A stretch of DNA of 64,000 bases. Source: Wyeomyia smithii (lineage: Eukaryota > Arthropoda > Insecta > Diptera > Culicidae). Positions 56,240-64,000 of this stretch are shown here, one piece after another. Below the pieces are notes generated by a model. That model saw only the letters and a program-made list of their open reading frames with translations. It was not told the origin of the DNA and ran no database searches. Position 1 is the stretch's first letter, and each line of letters begins with the position of its first letter. Made by a program: the position numbers and the translations under genes. The stretch lies in assembly GCF_029784165.1 (NCBI RefSeq), contig NC_073695.1, positions 59,362,469 through 59,426,468 of the forward strand, read 5' to 3'.

Positions 56240-58890
56240 TGGTCTTTTTGCCTTTCTCCTAGAAAGGTATAGCAATCACTGGAAAAACCAAAGGTATAAA
56301 AGTGGTCCCAATGGCCGAATGTCATATATCACTCGACCCCTTTCGACGAACTGAGCATTTTCTGTATGTATGTATGTATGTGTGTATGTGTGTATGTGTG
56401 TGTAAGAGTATGTGCAACTTTTTTTTCTCACTCACTTTTCTCAGAGATGGCTGGACCGATTTTCATAAAATTAATTGCAAATGAAAGGTCTAGTTGCGCC
56501 ATAGGTTGCTATTGAATTTCTTTGTAATCGAATTTTTAGTTTAGAGGTTATGTATCAAAATGTAAAAATCACGAAACATCAATATCTCAGAAACCACACA
56601 ACCGATTTCAATGAAACTGGTTTCAAATGATCGGGTTGTCTTCAGAATTTTCAGCTTTCAAATTTCGTTATGGTTGAACATATGGTTCAAAAGTTATGTA
56701 AAGAAAAGTTATCCTAAGGTTGTTTAAACTCACTCATTTTTCTCAGAGATGGCTGAACCGATTTCCACAAAATTAGTGTCAAATGAAAGGTCTAGTTTCC
56801 CCAAAGGTTGCTATTGAATTTCATTGCAATCGGATTGTAACTTTGTCCGTTGTTCATAAAAATGTGAAATCATTTAATGAAAGTAAACATATTGACTTTC
56901 TCCTAACGATCACTGGCTAATTAAAAGGTAGAAAAGTGATCCAAATGGCCGAATGTCATACACTACTCGACTCAGTTCGACGAATCGAGCATTTTCTGTA
57001 TATATGCATGTATAGGTGTATATGTTTGTGTGTGGGTGTGTACGTGTGTATGTGCACCTTTTTTTCGCACTCACTTTTCTCAGAGATGGTCTGACCGATT
57101 CTTTCTATCTTGGTGTCAAATGAAGAGTCTATTTGCCGCTAAGGTTGCTATTGAATTTCATTGTAATCAAACTTTTAGTTTCGGCGCTGCGTCAAAATGT
57201 GAAAAACGCTCTTATATCTCAGTAGCTATGAACATAGTTGTATTCAAATTAATGGGCTTTTAAACCCTTAAACAATTAATTTCATAAAGTTTAAACATGT
57301 GGTTTGAAACTTATAAATAGAAAGAAACGTAACCCGCAGACGGTTTAAAACTACAGCTACGATCAAAATATGTGGCCTCAACATCATTTAAATTCGATAT
57401 TGTACTATTTCAATGTTTGCGGCCTTGATCGGGATTGAAGTAGAAATGACTTTTAATTTCAATCCCTTGTTCGGGATTGAAATTAAAAGTCATTTCTATC
57501 ATTTCACTTTTTGCCTTTCTCCTAGAAAGGTATAGCAATCACTGCCAAAAACTAAAGGCATAAATGTGCTCAAAAGGGCCGAATGTCGTTAATCACTCGA
57601 CTCAGTTCGACGAAATATGTGTATGTGTGTGTGTAACGCTCTCAGAGATTGCTGAACCGATTTCAATGAAATTAATTGCAAATGAAAGGTCTAGTTGCCC
57701 TATAAAACCCTATTGAATTTTATTGTTATCTGATTTCTAGTTTAGAGGTTATGTATCAAAATGTATCAAAACTATACAACCGATTTTTACAAAATTAGTT
57801 TCAAATGAACGGGCTACCTAAACAACCCTTAACTTTTGCATTTTATGGAGATTGAACATGTGGTTCAGAAGTTATGGAAAGAAACGTGTTCTGGAGACTT
57901 TTTAATCTCACTCATGTTTCTCAGAGATGGCTTGACCGATTTTCATAAAATCAATGGTAAAATGGAAGGTCTTGTAGCCCCATAAGACCCTATTGATTTA
58001 TTTTGCAATCGGATTGTTACTTTGCCTGTAATGTTTAAAAATGTGCAATCCAGCTATGAAAAGAAACATATTCCGAAGAATACATAAACTCACTCACTTT
58101 TCCCAGAGATGGCTGAACCAACTCCACAGAATTAGTATCAAATGAAAGGTCTAGCTGCCTCATAACACCCTATTGAATTTTACTGTAATCGGACTGTAAC
58201 TTCGTCTGTAATGTATCGAAATGTGAAAATCACGAACCTTCATTATCTTAGAAACTACACAACCGATTTGAACAATATTGATATCAGATGAACGGGCTAG
58301 TTAAGGGTTAACTGATGAATTATGGTTGAACACGTGGTTTCAAAGTTTGGCTGCCCTATACGTTACCTTCTCATTTGATTGTAATCAAACTCAAGCAACC
58401 GTTATGTTTTAATTTGTAAAACAACGAAAGTCTATTATCTCAAGTATTGCACGACTTATTTGAACATAACTAGTGTCATACAAACGAGTCTTCTCTCAAA
58501 CTTACAAATAACAACTTCAAAACAATTCGATATGCTGTTCAAAAGTTTTGGAAAGAAAAGAAATTCAAAGACTATTCAAAACTATACCTGCTTCGATCGA
58601 TATATGTTGCTTCAACATAATTTAAATGTAGTATCGTACTATCTGAACGTTTCGCTCGTGATTAAATTGTTCGAAATTGAGAGTCATTTCTTTTATTTCG
58701 CTATTTCTTAAGCACTAACATTACGTCAAATTTCATATATTATACTTCAGTTACAACATCAATATTTGAGAACCCAAAGAGCGAATATACCTTTCTTGGA
58801 TTTAAGCATTCATGTAAATCTATTTTCATAAATAATAAGTTTGAATGAGAAAGGCTGGGTCTGACCGCTAGGTGGATTATTTTAGGTTTT
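56240..58890 (+). repeat. Composite mosquito repeat, copy 4
   Basis: Three head blocks (near 56,251, 56,905 and 57,513; two contain TTTGCCTTTCTCCTAGAAAG and GTATAGCAATCACTG) repeat at roughly 600-650 bp, each followed by a microsatellite and leg units with CTCAGAGATGGCTG and AATGAAAGGTCTAG. The tail GGTCTGACCGCTAGGTGGAT ends it at 58,845-58,880. It is opposite in orientation to copy 3; the mariner lies between the two. Confidence 0.78.
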
Positions 58891-59790
58891 ATGCCAAACC
58901 ATTACTTCCACTGCATTTACATGTAGTTCTAGTCCCTTCATTAATTCTGGTGGATTCCCTGATAAGTTGAACGACGCCTGCCGTCAGAAATCTCTCATGT
59001 TGCATGTATGGCATTATTTGCATCAAAAAATTGCTTTTTCAAATACCAACAGTTGAAATCCTAATTTGCAATGATGGTCCCTTTGGACCTGTTTGGTTAC
59101 ACCACCATCTCAAATGCTACATTTGAACATGGATGGCTTGAAAACGGTTGTCATTTTAAAATTTTCAATATTTATTTTCGTCATGTTTTTCCTTCTTTTT
59201 GAACATGGAAGGAAGCCAATTTTTATCCTATTTATTATGGTTTAATATTAGAAGTATAAGCGTTTAATCTATCTAAACTTCGGAGGGATATACATATAAT
59301 CCCTTTTTAATTCTGGTCAAATTTGTCTCAGATTTTACTTCTCGTTGCTTTTCAAGCTGAAATCCTTTGATGAATGGTGAATTCAGCGATTTTGTTGACA
59401 GTTGTACACCAATTTCAAGATGTGGCTCTATAATTGTATTAGGACCTCAATTTCACTATCAAAAGTCAGACATGGGGCTATTCTCCTAGTTTTTTTGGCT
59501 TTCTTACAGTGTAATCTACATGTTCATTGATACAAAACTTCTCATATTACATGATACTTAAATAATCCACCCTTTTGACATGAGTGACATGAGTTTCACA
59601 ATAAACGGAACGCGAGCAACCACCTTCAAAAAAGAGTTCGTTTTTTAGGCAAAAGATTGCTGAAACTGATTATTGTATATCCTAAAAAAGCCGTTTTGTA
59701 ATAATAAATAACACATATTTGCATTCGATTAGGTTATTGCTCAAACTGCTTAGAATGAAACCTCTATTTGAGTTCTTTCAAGTTCATCAT
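58891..59790. other. No gene recognised
   Basis: AT-rich interval between the composite repeat and the bursicon 3' end. Nothing supported. Confidence 0.4.
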
Positions 59791-59815
59791 CAGAAAGATC
59801 GCATTTTAATTTACA

Positions 59816-59821
59816 TTTATT
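59816..59821 (-). terminator. Poly(A) signal of bursicon alpha (AATAAA)
   Basis: The canonical hexamer lies about 135 nt after the stop codon of the C-terminal exon on the same strand, so the 3' UTR would end near 59,795. Confidence 0.65.
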
Positions 59822-59954
59822 CGCAGCTGTAAACATTGATCGCAGCATCAGTGTGTAAACAACAATTCACTCTTGCTCCAACTTTGCCATCAACAATCAA
59901 CTGAAAGTACAACTAAACAGAACAAACTATCCAATTTTCCCTCTGGCAGCGATT

Positions 59955-60104
59955 TTACTCGTTAGACTTGTACTGTCCCTTCTGGAAATACCCGGTCAAT
60001 GTTCCATCATCGGCGAATGCGGCCAGCTCCTGGGGAATGACGTTGGAGTCCTCGATGCTGGTGCAGGGTCGACACATGCACTCGAGTGGGGCTTTAGTTG
60101 AGAC
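59955..60104 (-). CDS. burs: Bursicon alpha, C-terminal coding exon (exon 4)
   Basis: 150 nt, phase 0, 49 codons plus TAA. The peptide begins VSTKAPLECMCRPCTSIEDS and ends GTLTGYFQKGQYKSNE. APLECMCRPCTSIE is the last part of the cystine-knot domain of insect bursicon alpha (Burs), the secreted neurohormone subunit that pairs with Burs-beta. The heterodimer acts on the receptor Rickets (LGR2) to trigger cuticle tanning and wing expansion. The acceptor is CTAG just before 60,104, preceded by CCCTAACCCTAACC, which supplies CTAAC branch-point-like strings but little pyrimidine tract. The exon carries three of the cystine-knot cysteines. The longer tail after the knot resembles that of mosquito bursicons rather than fly. 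Confidence 0.95.
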   Translation of the reverse strand, partial: VSTKAPLECMCRPCTSIEDSNVIPQELAAFADDGTLTGYFQKGQYKSNE

Positions 60105-60596
60105 CTAGCTCCAACCGGTTAGGGTTAGGGTTTCGGTTTGGAGCACCGAGTGAGAAAAAACAATAGAAACAATGAATAAGGAGTCGGAGTACAAAAAAAA
60201 TGCTGCTACATAGAAGTCATGCAAACATGCAACGGGGACAATCCGGGCGAAGTACAACAACAGATTAGACGACAAATACAATTGCTAGCTGGAGACTTGT
60301 TGGTATTAAATATAAGTTTTCATTATGATATGTGAGTAGAGTAAAGTTGACCTTTTTCACTGTTGATACTCGTAGAGGATGGTTAAAATGGATTACTTTT
60401 GAAAGTAACTTTGAGGTTTCATAAAGATATCTCTAGACCACGCTAATTTTACTTCCTACTCAGACAAGCAATGAACAACGATGTCCCCAGTCCAACCATT
60501 CTTGTGGCAATATCTACTGCGCCTGGAATCTGAAAATTAACTAATTTAATTACTCCGGTGGATGCGAGCTTTTCAGCAGATACACAAAATCGCAAC

Positions 60597-60622
60597 ATCG
60601 TCCGCTCCCGGTAATGAGTACG
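60597..60622 (-). CDS. burs: Bursicon alpha, candidate small exon 2
   Basis: After a good acceptor (CTCTTTCCAG) 26 nt follow that, joined to the last G of exon 1, read AYSLPGADD. In insect Burs the knot begins just after an Asp-Asp pair (DDCQ in Drosophila), so ending in DD at a codon boundary is what a following exon 3 would need. The phase also agrees with the phase-0 start of exon 4. The donor would be GTTGCG, which is weak. The same acceptor could serve another exon end further on, so this is a candidate, not a certainty. Confidence 0.5.
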
Positions 60623-61020
60623 CTGGAAAGAGACAGTACAATATTAATTTACGTCGAATGATGAACTATTTGCAAAGGGCAAAAACTGTCGACAACCGAG
60701 GGCTTTCTGGTTAACCGAGCAACCAACCAACTAACCAACCTATATTAAACCTGTGGAATAAATAAATTTTTATGGCTTGGGTAATAAATTAGCATACACA
60801 GCCAGGCACCGAGGGCACCAGAATACTTTGTCCGGTTGCAGTTCAGCAAGCGCTTTACGGTTATCATCCCAACTTTTTGTGCTAAACGATGGAAAACCGA
60901 CCTGCCACATCAACAAACCGAACCGGGCTCCGAATGGATGCGGTGCGGAAACGGGCCGCGAGGGTAGCGTATTGCGATTGTTGAATTGAAACTAGAGCCT
61001 CTGCTGCCCGTTGTACTTAC

Positions 61021-61105
61021 CGTTGCTCTCCTTCTGGGCGTCCAGTCCTCCCGGCAGAACAATGCAGGTCAACACCTTGAACAGCACGAACAGGGCGGTG
61101 TTCAT
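61021..61105 (-). CDS. burs: Bursicon alpha, first coding exon (signal peptide)
   Basis: ATG at 61,105 opens MNTALFVLFKVLTCIVLPGG followed by LDAQKESN; 85 nt, ending phase 1 at a strong donor (G|GTAAGTAC). Residues 1-23 form a typical secretory signal peptide with a hydrophobic core and a probable cleavage after LDA. It lies about 0.9 kb upstream of the C-terminal exon on the same strand, and no other gene intervenes. A TATA-like element sits ~63-68 bp upstream of the ATG. The assignment depends on its position, splice donor and signal peptide, since signal peptides are poorly conserved. Confidence 0.8.
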
Positions 61106-61167
61106 CTGCGGTAGCGAGAGTAAAATTTCAGCGTTTCTACCATTAGCGTGCAGCAATCTTCGGTAAG

Positions 61168-61173
61168 CTTATA
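61168..61173 (-). promoter_or_regulatory. Possible TATA box of bursicon alpha
   Basis: GGCTATAAGCTT on the minus strand places TATAAG 63-68 bp before the ATG, giving a start site near 61,140 and a short leader. There is no strong initiator, so this is tentative. Confidence 0.4.
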
Positions 61174-62345
61174 GCCCAGTATATCTAACCGTAAATCTGA
61201 CCCGCTATGAATAATATTTAAGTAATAGTCCGTTGGTCCTGTTCCCTTGGCTAAATTATGAAAGCTTTAATGAGAGCGTCAAGCTAATGGTGTAATATCG
61301 CCCGGTGAATGGCGAATTTTCATTACGACCAGTAAAATTGTTAGCTGTAACCGTCAATAGGTACACATTAAAATGTGTATGAAAATATGTCACCAATAAA
61401 ACAAACAAACTATTGTTCCGATCAATGAATAAATCAGGTAGTAAATATTTGTTTTCAAATGACTAAAAATGTCACTGAGTTCCATTGAAACCAAATCTAT
61501 TTTTAGATTAAAGATGAAAACATGTTCTACATATACGTGTTTGTGTAGCTACATTTAGCATCTAGAGTCTTACGATCATGTAATTTGAAACGAATGTTAA
61601 AGTTTGTTGAATATTCGTTCAACATAGTACGCAAATATATTCAATCGGTACATGTAATCGACAAAGAGATTTGTTTTAGTAACACGAAAAGTTGTGAATT
61701 TTTGTCAGCAGGTAAAGTCAGCTTGTGAGATTGCTCAGCAATTCGATAAAAAACAGAATATGAAAAATTCTCGAAAAAGTAGAACAGGCTATTACCGTCA
61801 CAAAAATTGTTCAAATGCCTAAAGTTCAGTCAGTTCCCAACAGATTTTCTTCATTCTTGCTGCCGGTAAGAATATTGTGTTTATGTGACGCTAACTATTG
61901 TATTATTGAAAAATACAGAGACCTGTTAAACCCATATTTCGTCCAAACAGAGCTGAGAACAAGGCCAAATATCAGGAAAAACTCTCAGTCTTAAGCAGGT
62001 ATCACACAAAGCAAATATTTGCTTGTTTTGGTACGGATTTATTTTGAGCAAATGAAATTCTTACCAAAATTAGCAAATATTCGCTTCGTCTAATACCTGC
62101 TTCAGTCTAAATCCTAACTAAATAACCACTGCCTTTCTTCCCCAACGCAGCCGACACTAAAGTATATAAACGATTTGACTTTGTAAACTATTTGTTGTTA
62201 TTGCTTTGCTCGCTCGAGTGCACAACGACATGCCCAGTGGAAGTATAACTCTCAGTAGTCACGTATAAAAGCTAGCAAAATTAGTCTTCATTATCTATCC
62301 GATCACTGTTGCAAGAGAATGATTCACTGTAAAGTGGATTGACCA
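61174..62345. other. Upstream region of bursicon alpha
   Basis: AT-rich with no gene recognised. It probably holds the regulatory region that drives bursicon in its neurons, but I cannot identify sites. Confidence 0.4.
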
Positions 62346-62615
62346 GCAGAAAGTAGGCCCGGGTATCTGCACTTCTATTATTAGCAATACCGATATTGAG
62401 AGGTGGCATGCTTATTTTTTATCTGTGCTTCTGTGTAATACTTTATTATATAAGAAACTGATTTTAGCCTCGTTCCTTCTGCCAAATATCGCCACTTCAT
62501 TACCCTGGAAAAGTTTCGCTGGGTGACCTTCCGGCCAATTTTGCTATAACCTATAACCTATTATTTTTGTTGTTAAGAGTAAGTCACACCAAGGCATTAA
62601 ATTAAACTCCAATTT
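62346..62615 (-). mobile_element. Headless SINE fragment, copy 3
   Basis: Shares GCCCGGGTATCTG, AGCAATACCG and the CAAATATC...CACTTC block with the body of the SINEs at 44,556-44,994 and 7,095-7,450, but the tRNA-like head is missing. Confidence 0.6.
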
Positions 62616-62627
62616 TAATACATGTAG

Positions 62628-62750
62628 GGTAGGTGAGCCAGTTATGGCGAGTGCACCAGTTATGGTTCTATCGCATAAGCGAAATGGTACCAGTTATGGC
62701 ACTACTCCATTTGAACTTCATAGGCCATAACTGGTTCATGCCATTACTGA
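62628..62750. repeat. CCAGTTATGG short repeats
   Basis: CCAGTTATGG occurs directly at 62,641, 62,659 and 62,693 and inverted at 62,728. This is probably the end of a MITE. The partner end was not found. Confidence 0.55.
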
Positions 62751-63654
62751 TACTTTTCCCCTAGAGAAACAGTTAATATCCTATTTTAGTGAAGTGTTAT
62801 TTTCCCTTCTTTTGGTACACACCAAGATGATACTACCAAGTGAACACGTAAAAACAACGTAAATTTACGTAAACTTATATGTTTTCACTGATTTAGGTAA
62901 ATAATACGCATCAAAACTGGTGAAAACAACGCAACAGCTTAATAAAATGCGAATACTTAATTTTGGGTAAAAATTGTATGGAGTTTTTGATATCGTTATT
63001 GATGATTCAAGGTATCCACTTTCACCTAAATGATGCTTTTCGTGCAGGTACTCGAAAGTAGGTAAATCACTTTTACCCAAAAGTACCTTCCCGCACAGAA
63101 GGGTCAAAAATACGCATTTTTTGGTATTTTTATTTTTCTGTGTAGTTAATTAGTAGAGTGTTCCGACTATATTTCCTTCAGTGTTTGAAACTCCGTTTTT
63201 TCCGTTCTTCTTATCCCGCTAGCAACACTTCCGAACTGTTAACTATGAGCGATAATCTTTCGCGCCAACCAACTTCTCGGGAGGAGCAGGAATCAACAAG
63301 TTAGCGTCACTTTTGTGTGAACAACCGTTGCGACTGCTCCCATTTAAAGTAAAGAGCTCTGTGCCTACCGCAGAGCTTTATTGCAGTGTGTTCAGTGAAA
63401 TCCGTTTGACTTCTCAGTAGTGCTGTGAAAATAATTGAATTTTACAACTATCCGGAATGTTCTGGCGAGTGGTAGAAATTTTTTAACAACTTTACAACAA
63501 TTGAATTTAGGGTACTAAGAAGCGCCATTGGTATGTAGCAGTTTTTGTTATTTCGGCAGCATTTTCTACTATTTTCAGCACTTCATCAGCTGCTAAATAT
63601 TCCATAGCAGGCATCAGATAGACAACTACTCAGTTTAGATGTGTGCGGGTTTAA
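62751..63654. other. No gene recognised
   Basis: AT-rich. A hairpin (TAAAGAGCTCTG / CAGAGCTTTA) lies at 63,350-63,381. Nothing else is supported. Confidence 0.4.
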
Positions 63655-64000
63655 ATAACAGTACCCCACCGTGTCGAAAATGGATATCGTGCGGCAGTTA
63701 GTGGACACCGGATACGCTCGTTCCGGCATCTACAACACCTTGACACTATTGGGCAACAATCAGTGCATTGAAAGAAAGCTCGGTTCCGGACGGCCGACGA
63801 CCCTGAGCGACAAGAAGCTCCAAAGGAAAAGTGGCTACATTGCTGCGTACGCTTGGCCGGGAGGTCCATGCAACCGGCCAAACAGTGCAAAACTGCCTGG
63901 CGAACAAGGACATACATGTCAGAAAGCAGCAATCCTGTTCACTAGCCTCGGAGCTGCTGGCAATTACGCATGCGCCTGAATAAAATCAATGGTTAAATCG
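63655..64000 (+). pseudogene. DD37E-type transposase, decayed copy 2 (runs off the window)
   Basis: Reads MDIVRQLVDTGYARSGIYNT, NNQCIERKLGSGRPTTLSDK, then loses frame where copy 1 has KVATSLRTLDREVG, although the DNA still aligns (GGCCAAACAGTGCAAAACTG, CGAACAAGGACATACATGTC). Similarity to copy 1 at 33,330-34,280 continues to the last base. The N-terminal part seen in copy 1 (MAKTVKLLRSKV) is missing or diverged. Copy 2 is on the opposite strand to copy 1. Confidence 0.8.

Overview
This is nuclear DNA from a dipteran, most likely a culicine mosquito. It has no bacterial-style gene packing. It is AT-rich, contains GT-AG spliced exons, and is crowded with transposable elements of types known from mosquitoes. 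The only host gene I recognise is at 59,800-61,200 on the minus strand. It is the alpha subunit of the neurohormone bursicon, whose C-terminal residues match the insect burs family closely. No other cellular gene could be supported; the rest is intergenic or intronic sequence and mobile elements.

Layout. 1-3,000: nothing recognised. 3,010-5,470: two decayed RTE-like non-LTR fragments (minus), one split by a G-run-rich MITE. 6,400-9,545: gag scraps, a tRNA-headed SINE and pieces of a ~125-bp repeat family. 14,483-15,542: a dead DD41D mariner. 17,561-23,900: an end-to-end I-superfamily non-LTR retrotransposon (minus) with 13-bp target duplications, an open ORF1, a broken ORF2, and a ~0.96-kb foldback element inside ORF2 whose arms are 16-bp tandem repeats. 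24,240-28,710: a nest of palindromic and inverted-repeat elements. 30,035-30,350: a 21-bp minisatellite. 31,603-33,101: two MITEs with clear target duplications. 33,330-34,280: a decayed DD37E transposase. 36,729-44,994: SINEs, MITEs and long stretches without genes. 46,011-46,885: a composite repeat carrying a U6 snRNA pseudogene. 47,357-48,876: a hAT-like foldback element. 50,663-53,640 and 56,240-58,890: two large oppositely oriented composite repeats on either side of a nearly intact 1,304-bp DD37D mariner. 63,655-64,000: the start of another DD37E copy running off the window.

Most interesting point. The bursicon locus here has the signal-peptide exon, a candidate small exon 2 and the C-terminal exon within about 1.15 kb, but I find no sequence for the cystine-knot core between them. 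Mosquito bursicon mRNA is known to be assembled by trans-splicing of exon 3 from a separate locus (burs124 and burs3), and this window has the layout expected of a burs124 locus. The second notable item is the foldback element with a GC-rich stem-loop core. The overall picture is one neuropeptide gene beside a graveyard of nested elements whose relative ages can be read from who interrupts whom.
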